A stretch of DNA of 64,000 bases from Paenibacillus monticola (GCF_009664975.1 NZ_WJXB01000002.1:186001-250000); one strand, 5' to 3'. Shown: positions 25,063-34,224, numbered from the stretch's first letter. Notes: generated by a model from the letters alone, not told the origin. A program made the numbers and translations.

Positions 25063-25401
25063 CTATTTTGAGTGGTCCTTATTATTTTCCGCGGTTTGCA
25101 ATTGATGCAGATAGGTTTCCGGGTTATCGAACTTCTCATCCCAACTGCGACGGAAAGTCTCGAGCCAAGTCTCCAGCTCTTGCAGCGGTTGGGGACGCAG
25201 TTTGTATATTCGTTTATTGGCAACTGGTTGCACCTGAACAAGACCAACACTCGTAAGAACACGGAGATGTTTGGAAGCTTGGGGTTGACTGAGCTCAAGT
25301 CGTTCCGCAATATTACCAACCTGTAAAGGGCCCTCACTTAAAAGTTCAATAATGGCTAACCTGTGAGGCTCGGCAAGAGCACTAAAAATCATAACATTCA
25401 T
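25063..25401 (-). CDS. ArsR-family transcriptional regulator
   Basis: A 112-residue winged-helix protein: FSALAEPHRLAIIELL, then the recognition helix SQPQASKHLRVLTSVGLV and the wing RIYKLRPQPL. No metal-binding Cys pair is visible in the recognition helix, so it belongs to the non-metal group paired with AHSA1 proteins. ATG at 25401 is preceded by GGAG at 12 bases; a TTG at 25419 overlaps that site. It probably represses its own operon with the AHSA1 gene. Confidence 0.9.
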   Translation of the reverse strand: MNVMIFSALAEPHRLAIIELLSEGPLQVGNIAERLELSQPQASKHLRVLTSVGLVQVQPVANKRIYKLRPQPLQELETWLETFRRSWDEKFDNPETYLHQLQTAENNKDHSK

Positions 25402-25422
25402 AAACCAAATCCACTCCAAACT

Positions 25423-25890
25423 CTAATGATATGCTCCCAAATCGAACAACTGTTGATATTGCCAGTTACGTTCCTTGGCATTGTTGGCATTGGCATCAGC
25501 GAGTTCCGAGGTGTAGGTAGCAGCTTTGGCTGCGTAAGTAGCGGCATGTACCGCATGACTTGCAACATGGGCGGTTGCTGCGGCGTGACCGGCGGATCGG
25601 GCAGCAGCACATGCTGCAGCTTCAAGGATTTCTCGCGCAGCGGCATGGGCAGCAAACGCAGCAGTACGCGCTTCACTCATCGCGATCTCACCACGCGCCC
25701 AGGCACGTCCTGCTTCGATTGCTTGGCGAGGTCGGTTATCTGTCAGGTTCTTCTCCTCAAAATAGAAGAGTACATGCTCGGAACAGTCCGTAGCCCAAAG
25801 CACCAATGTTCGATGATCACACTTGCTCGCAAGCTCTGCAATCACCTTACTTATGTTTGTGTCTATGAACTTCACTTTCCCCATGGCCAA
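25423..25890 (-). CDS. Imm-5-like putative immunity protein
   Basis: 155 residues, extraordinarily Ala-rich and helical from about 75 to 125. The sequence LVLWATDCSEHVLFYFEE, then RPRQAIEAGRAWARGEI and SEARTAAFAAHAAAR, matches the Imm-5-like putative immunity family, named from its occurrence in polymorphic-toxin loci. No toxin gene is adjacent. The family is often found alone, so an immunity role is only an inference. The start is TTG at 25890 (GGGGGA five bases upstream) or ATG at 25884. It has its own strong-looking promoter embedded in an inverted repeat. Confidence 0.8.
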   Translation of the reverse strand: MAMGKVKFIDTNISKVIAELASKCDHRTLVLWATDCSEHVLFYFEEKNLTDNRPRQAIEAGRAWARGEIAMSEARTAAFAAHAAAREILEAAACAAARSAGHAAATAHVASHAVHAATYAAKAATYTSELADANANNAKERNWQYQQLFDLGAYH

Positions 25891-25938
25891 TGTAATCCCC
25901 CTATATTAATTCCTATGATTAATCACTATTCTCATCCC

Positions 25939-25977
25939 AATATACTCTTTGGAGAATATTCCCGTCAAGGAATATTC
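25939..25977 (-). promoter_or_regulatory. Promoter with -35 box inside an inverted repeat
   Basis: On the minus strand TTGACG (25968-25963), an 18-bp spacer and TATATT (25944-25939) form a promoter for the immunity gene. The -35 box is the exact 6-bp centre of a perfect inverted repeat: GAATATTCC and GGAATATTC at 25954-25977. Confidence 0.55.
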
Positions 25978-26083
25978 ACAAATAAAAATCGGATTAGTTC
26001 AGCAAACGCATAAGAATAAGGGACTTTTAAGTACGGTATACTTCACCAATGTATTATTCCGTTCCACATCCAGATTACGAACC

Positions 26084-27301
26084 TTATGTAGGTCCGCCCT
26101 CCTCCGGCATCACACCCTTACGAAATTGCAAGGGAGAGACGCCAGTCTGCTTTTTAAAAGCTGTACTAAAATAATGCTGGGTTTCATATCCGGTTCGTTC
26201 TGCTACTTCATATACGCTTATATCCGTAGAATGGAGCAGTTGTGCTGCCTTGCGAATACGGATTTGCGTCAGATAAGTGCCAAAGGATTCTCCAAGCTCC
26301 TGCTTAAACAAACGGCTGAGATATACTGGAGATGCTTGTAGTGTGGCTGCTATAAAGTCCAGTGTTAATCCACATTCGCTGTAATGCTCCAGCATGTATT
26401 GCTTTACTCTACGAACCATTGGAGATAATGGCACCTCTTTAGAGAGAGTCACTCTACACCGGCGATAGGCGGCGGCCAGTTCGGTAATATCCTCTTGTAC
26501 TTGCTCTATGCCCACCTCAATCGCTATTTTCAGATTGGAGCGGACTTCCTGCTCGATTCTTGCCAGCTGACCTTCTGCCTCCCCATCCCAGAGAAGAATG
26601 ATAATCAGACCGGACTGATCACGAAAAATCGCCAGCGGATACTCCTCCAGCAGCTCGGCTGTAATATTCTCAATCGCAAAGAGAAATAGCTGCCGCTCCT
26701 TCTCTTTCATACCTGACTGGTGCGCTTCCCATCTCCAGCGGAGAATACCAAGCAACTCAGGGCTACGGTTAGGCAATTGCAAGAAATTCAACTGCTCAAG
26801 GATCTCCTGTCGGCTGAGATTCCCATCCAACCATTCCTGGCAGAAGCGTTCCCGCAGCAGCGGGAAATTCTTGAGTATCTGTCGGGAAGCCTGCTGCAAA
26901 TGCTGACTTGCTTGCTGCTCCTGCACCAATTGATCCCGAACCCCACGCAGCACCTGGGCCAGCTGCAACGGATCAGCCGGCTTTAGGATGTAATCATTCA
27001 CCTGCAAGCGGATGGATTCCTGCGCATATGTAAATTCATCATGTCCAGTAATGACAATGATTTTGCACAATGGCAGCTGTTCTTTAAGTCTCTTCATTAA
27101 CTCAATTCCATGCATGATCGGCATATTGAGATCAACGAGCGCAATATGCACCTGATGCTGAACCGCCAGCTCCAGCGCTTCTTCGCCATCCTCAGCTTCA
27201 GCCACTACCTGTAAGGATAACCCGGCCCAGTCTACACACTGTTTGATGCCTTCACGAATGATATCTTCATCATCGGCAATCAGTACCTTCCAGAATTCCA
27301 T
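26084..27301 (-). CDS. YesN-type response regulator (receiver + AraC DNA-binding domain)
   Basis: 405 residues. The receiver domain starts VLIADDEDIIREG, with the phospho-accepting Asp in IALVDLNMPIMHG (about residue 57). A middle region of about 150 residues precedes a two-helix-turn-helix AraC domain in the last 100 residues (YLSRLFKQELGESFGTYL and YFSTAFKKQTGVSPLQFRK). It is third in the operon after the binding protein and kinase, and presumably activates a sugar-uptake operon, most likely the chvE-gguAB genes 4 kb downstream. The ATG follows GGAGG. Confidence 0.92.
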   Translation of the reverse strand: MEFWKVLIADDEDIIREGIKQCVDWAGLSLQVVAEAEDGEEALELAVQHQVHIALVDLNMPIMHGIELMKRLKEQLPLCKIIVITGHDEFTYAQESIRLQVNDYILKPADPLQLAQVLRGVRDQLVQEQQASQHLQQASRQILKNFPLLRERFCQEWLDGNLSRQEILEQLNFLQLPNRSPELLGILRWRWEAHQSGMKEKERQLFLFAIENITAELLEEYPLAIFRDQSGLIIILLWDGEAEGQLARIEQEVRSNLKIAIEVGIEQVQEDITELAAAYRRCRVTLSKEVPLSPMVRRVKQYMLEHYSECGLTLDFIAATLQASPVYLSRLFKQELGESFGTYLTQIRIRKAAQLLHSTDISVYEVAERTGYETQHYFSTAFKKQTGVSPLQFRKGVMPEEGGPT

Positions 27302-27342
27302 AGCTTCATTACCTCCATATCACATTATCCAGGCTCCCTATG

Positions 27343-29220
27343 CTATTCATAATCCTTAGAACCCTTATGTGTATTGCTGCTGTCACGGATCATCGGATGC
27401 TGCACGGTCACCACAGTTCCTACACCTAGCTCACTTTCAATATGGAGACCATAAGGCGCACCGTAGGTCAATCTTATTCGGGCCTGCACGTTTAGAATCC
27501 CGTAGCCACTACCTGCACTGTCCGGGATGGGCTGTTCGACTTCAGCAGCTTCACTCTCGCCTCCAACACTTTCGAGCTTGTGCTTCAGCATGGCAAGCCG
27601 TTCCGGCGGCATTCCCTTCCCGTTATCACGAACGGTCAAGAATAGATCTCCTTCTCGTTCAGCTACCTCTATGGAGATATGTCCCGGACCTCGCCGCTCT
27701 TTGATTCCATGATAAATGGCATTTTCAACCACTGGCTGAAGCAGTAGCTTGAGCACATACACCTCTTGGAGCTGTGGCTCTACCTCAATACTGTAAGCCA
27801 GCTTACTGCTATAACGGACATGCTGGATTTTTAAGTAACTAACGATATGCTCCAGTTCATCGGAGAGTGGAATAATATCACTGCCTTTACTTAATCCAAG
27901 ACGGAACAGCTTCGATAGAGATTGAACTACCTCTGCTATATCCTCTGCTCCTCTGCTGCGGGCCATCCAATGAATCGTATCCAGCGTGTTATAGAGAAAA
28001 TGCGGCTTAATATGCGCTTGCAGACTGCGCAGCTCCGCCTCCCGTTTCTGCCGCTCCTGCAGCTCTGAAAGCGACAATAAACGGCTAATCTGAGCTAACA
28101 TTGTATTGAAGCTGCGGCCCAGCAGCCCAATCTCATCGGAACGATCTCCCCAATAACGAATCGTTAAATCACCCGATTGCGCCTTGCTCATAAAGGAAGC
28201 CAGTTGTCCGATCGGGCGGGAAATGGAATAGGCCAGATAGAAGGAGGCGGTCATTCCGAGCATACAAACCACAAATACAAAGGTGACGACATTAAAAGTA
28301 ATCTCACGCACGCCATATGCCGATTCGTCCATCGGAAAAATACCCAGAGTCGTCCACCCAGTAAAGGGTGAAGTTCTGTAAATAAGCTGCAAATCCCGGC
28401 CGTCCACCTTCTCTGAAGTAATTCCTGAATTCTCGGTGAACAGCTCCACCGGTATATTCGTCATAAAAGGATGCTGCGGAGCGTAGATCATATCGCCGTT
28501 GTTGTCGACAACGGTAAGATACCCTGTTTTGCCTAACGTAACATCTCTGGCTTTCTCAGCAATGACCCTCAGCTTTAGATCGACGAGCACTACACCCTGA
28601 ACGACCTGTGTCTCCGGGTCCACAATGGCTCTTACCGCAGAGACAACCTCGCTTTCCTGATAATCTACGTGGGACATCACAGCCCGGCCATAGGGATGCC
28701 CGATAATTTTGAAGATCCCTTTATTATCTACAGCTTCTTTATACCATTCCTCTTGGGTAAGACTAGTTCCCAGCCGGGAATACATTTCATTGCTAATGAA
28801 ATCGCCTTTACTATTCACGAGCATGATGCCAGCGATCTCAGAACTTAAAGTGGTAAAGCCTTGCAGAAACTTTCGAATATTATATTCTGCCGATTCCCCA
28901 TTAGCGGTCTCGTTCCCCGTCTGCTCCATATCCTTCATTTGACCGCTTAAAAAGGATTGCACGCCAGGATCAAATGAGATCAGATAGGTGACCTTCTGCA
29001 GGTTCTCCACATCATTCTCCAAGGCAGCATTAACTTTGCTGATCAGTTGCACCGTGTTCTGGTTGCTCTGATCCTCAACTATTCGGTCTACTGTCCAACC
29101 GATTAATAACCCAAGGCCTATTGATGGCAGAATGCTAATGAGCAAAAAATGTATAATCAGCTTATACCGGATAGGTAAATTATTGAACGCCAGCCGCTCC
29201 ATTGTCAGTCTACTTGGCAT
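27343..29220 (-). CDS. YesM-type sensor histidine kinase
   Basis: A 625-residue membrane kinase. One N-terminal helix (YKLIIHFLLISILPSIGLGLLIG), an extracellular dCache-like sensor of about 260 residues, a second helix (VVTFVFVVCMLGMTASFYLA), a HAMP linker, then a His_kinase domain with PHFLYNTLDTIHWM (phospho-His) and HATPase motifs VVENAIYHGIK, DNGKGM and GSGYGILN. The ATG at 29220 overlaps the last four codons of the binding-protein gene; another ATG is at 29202. It probably receives its signal from that protein and phosphorylates the adjacent regulator. Confidence 0.92.
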   Translation of the reverse strand: MPSRLTMERLAFNNLPIRYKLIIHFLLISILPSIGLGLLIGWTVDRIVEDQSNQNTVQLISKVNAALENDVENLQKVTYLISFDPGVQSFLSGQMKDMEQTGNETANGESAEYNIRKFLQGFTTLSSEIAGIMLVNSKGDFISNEMYSRLGTSLTQEEWYKEAVDNKGIFKIIGHPYGRAVMSHVDYQESEVVSAVRAIVDPETQVVQGVVLVDLKLRVIAEKARDVTLGKTGYLTVVDNNGDMIYAPQHPFMTNIPVELFTENSGITSEKVDGRDLQLIYRTSPFTGWTTLGIFPMDESAYGVREITFNVVTFVFVVCMLGMTASFYLAYSISRPIGQLASFMSKAQSGDLTIRYWGDRSDEIGLLGRSFNTMLAQISRLLSLSELQERQKREAELRSLQAHIKPHFLYNTLDTIHWMARSRGAEDIAEVVQSLSKLFRLGLSKGSDIIPLSDELEHIVSYLKIQHVRYSSKLAYSIEVEPQLQEVYVLKLLLQPVVENAIYHGIKERRGPGHISIEVAEREGDLFLTVRDNGKGMPPERLAMLKHKLESVGGESEAAEVEQPIPDSAGSGYGILNVQARIRLTYGAPYGLHIESELGVGTVVTVQHPMIRDSSNTHKGSKDYE

Positions 29221-30226
29221 AATAACTATCCACATTAGCCCGTGTAACTACATCTATCCCCGTGTCGACCAGATCAGGAACAGGTAGTGGCTTATGATTA
29301 GCATAGGCAGAGGGATCGGCAGCCAGATCTCGGTGAAGATGGAACAGCTCCATGAGTGACCAATACCCCATATTCCAGGTGCCTTGTGCCATTGTCGCCG
29401 CAATTTTCCCTTCCTTCACCAGATCCAGCGTCCCTTTATCCGTATCGAAGCTGATAATTTTGGGTGAATTACTGTTCCCCTTGTGAGCCTCTACGGCTTC
29501 TGCCACACCTATTCCCCCGTTCGACTCTGTCGCGAATATACCCGCAAGCTGCGGATACTGGGATAATATCTGTTCAGTAGCTGCTCTGGAAGCCACTTGA
29601 TCCCCACGGCCATCCTTGACAGCTATGAGCTGCATTGCAGGATAGTCTGTCCTGATCGTGTCCCTGAAGCCGTCTGTGCGCTCCTGATGATTATGCTGAT
29701 CTGGGGTGGTTATGATTGCAACTGCGCCCTTTGCTCCTGTCAGCTCTGCCATTTTGCGAGCAGCCTCTATTCCAGCATCATAATTATCCGTCCCCAGAAA
29801 AGAATATGCTTTACTATCAGGTGCCCCCGAGTCAAATAACACGACAGGTATACCACTTTCCACCGCTTTATTGATGGTAGCTGTCAGCAGCTTGGAATTC
29901 ACAGCAGAGATGGCGATGCCCGCGGGTTTTTTGGCGATAACCTGCTCTAATACTGTCATTTGTTCGTTGGCGTTATGTTGGGTAGACCCATGATATTCCA
30001 CGGATATATTCAGTTCCTCAGCGGCATCCTCGAAGCCCTTGAGCACACTTTTCCAATAATCGATTCCACTTTGAAAAGTGACCATAACATAGGTGTCCTC
30101 TATATTCCCCCGCAATCCAGCCGTCTCCCACGGATCTGTTGTATTCGCCTGCTGCAGCTTATAATTCAGTACATATACCAGAAACATTCCGATCAACAGA
30201 GCATACACAAACCACAACTTCTTCAA
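29210..30226 (-). CDS. Membrane-anchored sugar-binding protein (sensor partner)
   Basis: 338 residues, periplasmic-binding-protein fold of the ribose/xylose class (Peripla_BP_4). The N-terminus LWFVYALLIGMFLVYVLNY is an uncleaved helix with no lipobox Cys, which suits a sensor rather than a transport protein. It begins TYVMVTFQSGIDYWKSVLKGFEDAA and has SYSFLGTDNYDAGIEAARKM and IISFDTDKGTLDLVKEG in the ligand hinge regions. The start is TTG at 30226 with AAAGGGG upstream. With the following kinase and regulator the arrangement matches XylFII-LytS-YesN of Clostridium, where the binding protein activates the kinase on xylose. Confidence 0.88.
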   Translation of the reverse strand: MKKLWFVYALLIGMFLVYVLNYKLQQANTTDPWETAGLRGNIEDTYVMVTFQSGIDYWKSVLKGFEDAAEELNISVEYHGSTQHNANEQMTVLEQVIAKKPAGIAISAVNSKLLTATINKAVESGIPVVLFDSGAPDSKAYSFLGTDNYDAGIEAARKMAELTGAKGAVAIITTPDQHNHQERTDGFRDTIRTDYPAMQLIAVKDGRGDQVASRAATEQILSQYPQLAGIFATESNGGIGVAEAVEAHKGNSNSPKIISFDTDKGTLDLVKEGKIAATMAQGTWNMGYWSLMELFHLHRDLAADPSAYANHKPLPVPDLVDTGIDVVTRANVDSYYAK

Positions 30227-30276
30227 TATGTAACCCCTTTCATAAAGAGTTATAAAAAATTTACTGCAAAGCCCAC

Positions 30277-32082
30277 TTAAAATAGCAGGCTTTGCGAGTA
30301 ATTGTCTCCTTCTAGCAGGTCATACTCCACTAATCTGTAATCATCGAGCAAGGCCTGCTGTGCAGCAGTCAAATTAGATATAATACCGGAAGTACCGATT
30401 AGCACACTTTTGCTTAATCCGGGAATCTCCGCCTTCACTTTCTCCAGGAGCTTGTAGTATGCAGGCAGTTTTAGTCCTGTCAGTTGAAATACTGTGGGTC
30501 CAATGTAGGCAGGACTCATCGTACCGAGGGATTGCTTGCCAATATCATAATTTGCCATATAGAGCAGTTTCGTTTCATGCTTCTCTCTTGGGTTGCTGTC
30601 CCAGCCTGCTTGAGTGTATATTCCTGCTGATAATGCTGGCAGATGGTCTCCCCAGAAGACCACAAGGGTTGGCCGCTGAATCGTCTGGAGCTGCTCGCTC
30701 AAATAGGACAATGCTTCATCCGTAAGCTTAGTATCCTGCACATAAGTTTCAAGCTCGTCTTTCTGCGCAGCCTGCACACCCTCGACTGTAATTGTATTTG
30801 GCCCATTCAGTCCTTTAACGAAGGGAAAATGATTCTGCATCGTAATTAAATGCAAAAACGTAGGCTGCTCTGAGGCCTTCAGTTCTTTGACTGCCTCCTG
30901 AACAGCCGACATATCGGATATATATCCATTTGGCGTGATCCGTCCGGCATTCTGAAGGTCCTTCTGACTCGTAAAGCGGTCAAATCCAAGGATTGGATAG
31001 ACCCGGTTACGATTATAAAACGTCTCATCAAAAGGATGAAGCGCCAGTGTTTGATAACCCCGCTCTTTGAGGATGCTCACTATTGACGGCAGCGAGGACA
31101 TTTTCACAATTCTTTGCTGATAGGGAATCGAACCATCCTTCAAAAAATACATCGACATTCCCGTTAGCGCCTCAAACTCAACGTTAGCCGTGTTTCCACC
31201 AAATTCGGGGGATAGTAGAAATCCTGAGGGCGTTTCCTTCTCCTCTTGATGGATAAACGTTAGCGGGTCCGCACTCATTGTAAAAGTCGGCATACGTGTC
31301 GGATCAAAAAAGGCTTCGTCCATCATATACATAATGTTCGGCTGCTCCGCTGTTTGGTAGCTTGCGGCGATATCTGGCAGCGCACTATATTTCTCAGCAA
31401 TTTGCGTTATAGCTTCCCGGCTGTAACCCTCCGGTTCCTCCATCAGATTCTGTTTCAGGTTACCTGTAAAAGCAAACACAAATCCGTTCTGTGTATAGTT
31501 TACCTTTTGATTCCAAAAGATATTCTGATACTGAATAGAAGAGGCAAGTGTATATTGACCTCCAACCATCAGGACAAATCCGGTAATCATAGCCAAGGAC
31601 AGAGTTGTAAAAAAGATCCGCAGCGGCAGCCGGATTCTGATCTTCGGAAGTTTAGTTAGGATATAAATCAGTCCCGCAATCACAACAACCGCCAGTGTAA
31701 CCACCAACGGCGAAATCATTCCTTTGGTAATTCGGAGCATTTCTCCGGTATTCTTGACTAGCAATAAATCCCAAGGGAATAGTGGTTCTCCTGTTGTGAG
31801 CAGCTTCTTATAATCGGTAATACCCAGCAGAACACAAGCCAGAACTGTAACCAGTGGACCTGTATATATATTAGGCAAAAGCGCAGCAAATGCAAGTAGA
31901 ACGAAGAAGAAGAATAGACTGCCAAACACATATAACCAGTAAAACTCTGAAATCCAGTCAAAAACACTCCATACATTCATATCGAATGAGGCGGCCTGCA
32001 AGAAGAAGTTTAACAAAAATCCGCTAAACAGCAGGGTAAGCAGTAATAACCCCAAACGCTTGTTACGAAATAAATGACCCAC
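30277..32082 (-). CDS. LTA synthase family membrane sulfatase-like protein
   Basis: 601 residues: about five N-terminal membrane helices (1-200) and an extracellular alkaline-phosphatase-fold domain. The catalytic Thr is in GGNTANVEFEALTG, the metal ligands include the Glu/Asp of IMYMMDEAFF and WGDHLP near the end, and HPFDETFYNR matches the family. LtaS enzymes polymerise glycerol phosphate from phosphatidylglycerol; this subgroup, with a short membrane part and MMDEAF rather than ESL, may act as a primase, or transfer phosphoglycerol to other polymers. The start is GTG at 32082 with GGAGAGG upstream. Apparently a single gene. Confidence 0.88.
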   Translation of the reverse strand: MGHLFRNKRLGLLLLTLLFSGFLLNFFLQAASFDMNVWSVFDWISEFYWLYVFGSLFFFFVLLAFAALLPNIYTGPLVTVLACVLLGITDYKKLLTTGEPLFPWDLLLVKNTGEMLRITKGMISPLVVTLAVVVIAGLIYILTKLPKIRIRLPLRIFFTTLSLAMITGFVLMVGGQYTLASSIQYQNIFWNQKVNYTQNGFVFAFTGNLKQNLMEEPEGYSREAITQIAEKYSALPDIAASYQTAEQPNIMYMMDEAFFDPTRMPTFTMSADPLTFIHQEEKETPSGFLLSPEFGGNTANVEFEALTGMSMYFLKDGSIPYQQRIVKMSSLPSIVSILKERGYQTLALHPFDETFYNRNRVYPILGFDRFTSQKDLQNAGRITPNGYISDMSAVQEAVKELKASEQPTFLHLITMQNHFPFVKGLNGPNTITVEGVQAAQKDELETYVQDTKLTDEALSYLSEQLQTIQRPTLVVFWGDHLPALSAGIYTQAGWDSNPREKHETKLLYMANYDIGKQSLGTMSPAYIGPTVFQLTGLKLPAYYKLLEKVKAEIPGLSKSVLIGTSGIISNLTAAQQALLDDYRLVEYDLLEGDNYSQSLLF

Positions 32083-32143
32083 CTAAATCCTCTCCAATCT
32101 TTACTAAACGACTATTATACGCTATTTTGCTTAAAGCCACATT

Positions 32144-32175
32144 AAAAAGGGAGCCAGAAATAATCTCTGCCCCCC
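32144..32175 (-). terminator. Terminator after the aldose epimerase gene
   Basis: On the minus strand GGGGGCAGAGA pairs with TCTGGCTCCC (one mismatch), followed by TTTTT. Confidence 0.7.
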
Positions 32176-32210
32176 ATATCATGCAATTATCTTGTCTAGC
32201 CTTCAATATC

Positions 32211-33200
32211 CTATTTCACGTATATCCGTGCGCGCTCTTCCCAATATTCTCCAGGCTGCAGACTGAACAATCCGATATCCTCTGCCGGAATATCTACGTT
32301 TGGCGCATTTACCAGATTAATTTGCGGCTCTGGACAGAAGAAGCCTTCTGTGGCACCGTTGTTCCAGATCATCCACTGTTTGTACGAGGTTCCCACATCA
32401 TAGACAAGGGTTACACCTGCCTTGCTATCTGTCAGTTCCATCCGGTTGCGGCCGTTCTGGGGTACTGCTGTATAATGGTTGTCCATAGCTCCATAAAAAG
32501 GATTCACGCCTTCACCCTGCAGCAGTAATTCCTCCGGCTGCAGCTCCTGGAAAGCTCCTGTAGGCAGCATCCGATCATTCAGTTCCCAGCGTTCACCGAT
32601 TGTACACTTCACGCGATAGTCCTGGGCAGTACTGCCCGGTGCGAACGGAGCATTCACTGCCGTATGGAAAGCTAGCAGGCAAGGCATCACGTCGTCTCCG
32701 TCATTGTGCACCAACAGCTGTTGGGACAATCCACCTGCACCAAGGCTATAACGCAGTTTAACTGTATACTTGTGCGGCAGAAAAGCGTAAGATGGATGAT
32801 TCTCATCCACTTTAATGGTAACGGTTACGAAACTTTCGGTAAGGCCGCTGCCAAACTCTTCAACCTCCCAGGCTGCTGTATGTAAGAAACCGTGCAGATG
32901 GTTGCCCGTTGCAACTTCATTTACCGGGAACTGATAGGTTTGGCCATTCCAAGGAAATTTGCCATCCTCGTAACGGTTTGGAGGGAATAATACAGGAATA
33001 CCATGAATGCCCGGACTTGCTTTGAAGGCTTCCATCCCTTCTGCCCCCGGCTCGTGCAGAAAACGGTAACCGTTTTCGGTATCGCGGAAGCAAATCAGAT
33101 TGCCGCCGATGCCTGGCAACACCGCCGCTTCATAGCGTCCGGCTTTTAGCCAGATCGCAGCTTCCCCTTCATATTGACCTTCAAATGCTGTAATCGTCAT
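32211..33200 (-). CDS. Aldose 1-epimerase family protein
   Basis: A 329-residue galactose mutarotase-fold protein. HGIPVLFPPNRYEDGKFPWNG resembles the substrate-binding loop, HLHGFLHTAAWEV carries the conserved catalytic-type His, and the C-terminal FFCPEPQ with the Glu corresponds to the catalytic base region. It interconverts alpha and beta anomers of a free or terminal sugar. It is near, but not fused to, the sugar uptake loci; a terminator closes it off from the LTA synthase-like gene. Whether it acts on galactose, xylose or another aldose is not clear. Confidence 0.88.
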   Translation of the reverse strand: MTITAFEGQYEGEAAIWLKAGRYEAAVLPGIGGNLICFRDTENGYRFLHEPGAEGMEAFKASPGIHGIPVLFPPNRYEDGKFPWNGQTYQFPVNEVATGNHLHGFLHTAAWEVEEFGSGLTESFVTVTIKVDENHPSYAFLPHKYTVKLRYSLGAGGLSQQLLVHNDGDDVMPCLLAFHTAVNAPFAPGSTAQDYRVKCTIGERWELNDRMLPTGAFQELQPEELLLQGEGVNPFYGAMDNHYTAVPQNGRNRMELTDSKAGVTLVYDVGTSYKQWMIWNNGATEGFFCPEPQINLVNAPNVDIPAEDIGLFSLQPGEYWEERARIYVK

Positions 33201-33285
33201 AATATAGTCATTCTCCCTTCAACAACTCAAAATAACTCTCCACTTGATAGATTACCACATCTTCCCCAATGGCAACATGGCATTT

Positions 33286-33999
33286 TTACAACTGTTCCAC
33301 TTCTACGCTCATTACATGCTCGATCTGCTTCACATCATAATAGATTTCCGTGGCATAATCCCGATCAGGTGCAGACAGAACCATATCAATCATTTGTCTT
33401 CCATCATCCAGATCTTTAATCTTCATCCGGCGGATCGAACGGGCTGGGCCTCTAGATTTTCTGTTCTCAGTAGTTTTACGTTTCTCAATCTTCTGAATGA
33501 CCTCAGTCAGCACAAAATTGGCCTCCATAATAATTTTGACCGAAACCTCATGCTTATTCAGCACCTGAGGACCTATCGATCGAATCAGATGTGGCACCAC
33601 ATTCACCGCGAACATCAGCAGAATAACCGCATAAGACGACTCAACGTAAAATCCGGCGCCAATCGCTATCCCAATCCCCGATGCTGTCCAGATCAGTGCA
33701 GCAGAGGTGAGTCCGGAAATAGCATCACCGCCCCTGCGCAAGATTACACCTGCACCCAGAAAACCGATTCCACTCACAATCTGTGCAGCGAGTCGCATAG
33801 GGTCCATATTAGGATTCTGCGAACCAAATTTATCATATGCACTTATCGAGACTATCGTCACGAGACAGCTCGCGATACTAATGACCATACTGGTTCGAAT
33901 ACCCAGCGGTTTCTGTTTAATCTGCCGGTCTATACCGATGAACAGTCCGAACAGCATGGCCAACAGCAATTTCATTAAAGATTCTACATGTAAATCCAT
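33286..33999 (-). CDS. mgtC: MgtC/SapB family membrane protein
   Basis: 237 residues: four to five N-terminal membrane helices and a cytoplasmic C-terminal domain of about 90 residues. FGLFIGIDRQIKQKPLGIRTSMV, GIGFLGAGVILRRGG and ALIWTASGIGIAIGAGFY are MgtC hallmarks. In pathogens MgtC modulates F1Fo ATPase under low magnesium; in soil bacteria the role is not settled. GGGAGG stands seven bases before the ATG at 33999, which I prefer to the GTG at 34020. No magnesium riboswitch is evident in the upstream region, which is instead occupied by a long terminator hairpin. Confidence 0.92.
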   Translation of the reverse strand: MDLHVESLMKLLLAMLFGLFIGIDRQIKQKPLGIRTSMVISIASCLVTIVSISAYDKFGSQNPNMDPMRLAAQIVSGIGFLGAGVILRRGGDAISGLTSAALIWTASGIGIAIGAGFYVESSYAVILLMFAVNVVPHLIRSIGPQVLNKHEVSVKIIMEANFVLTEVIQKIEKRKTTENRKSRGPARSIRRMKIKDLDDGRQMIDMVLSAPDRDYATEIYYDVKQIEHVMSVEVEQL

Positions 34000-34090
34000 T
34001 ATATGGCCTCCCTTCTTCACAGATAGTCTATTATAACGGAAAACTGTGGGAATGATTAGCTAATTTTTTTCAAAGTTAGAGAGTAGCATT

Positions 34091-34170
34091 TAAATAAAAC
34101 GGATTACTTCCTCATCGAATGCTTTCGTAGCCCGTTCGGCTGCGCATAGCGATGGGGAAATAACCCGCTT
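34091..34170 (-). terminator. Large hairpin terminator after the SDR gene
   Basis: On the minus strand CGGGTTATTTCCCCATCG pairs with CGATGAGGAAGTAATCCG (two G-U pairs, one mismatch), with an inner GCAGCC/GGCTAC hairpin, and is followed by TTTTATTT. It ends the rhamnogalacturonan operon. Confidence 0.7.
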
Positions 34171-34224
34171 CACAATATAAAGATTATTCTATGCAAGACC
34201 GCCGTCGATTAGTAGTAGATGAAG

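Noticed and set aside
25363-26013. Plus-strand frame of 216 codons across ArsR and the immunity gene
   Set aside because: Repetitive Cys/Gly/Ser composition results from the complement of the Ala-rich immunity gene.
33244-33978. Long plus-strand open frame (244 codons) opposite mgtC
   Set aside because: It is antisense to the well-supported MgtC gene, lacks a ribosome site, and its composition (His, Asn, Arg, Gln-rich) is that of a complementary-strand shadow.
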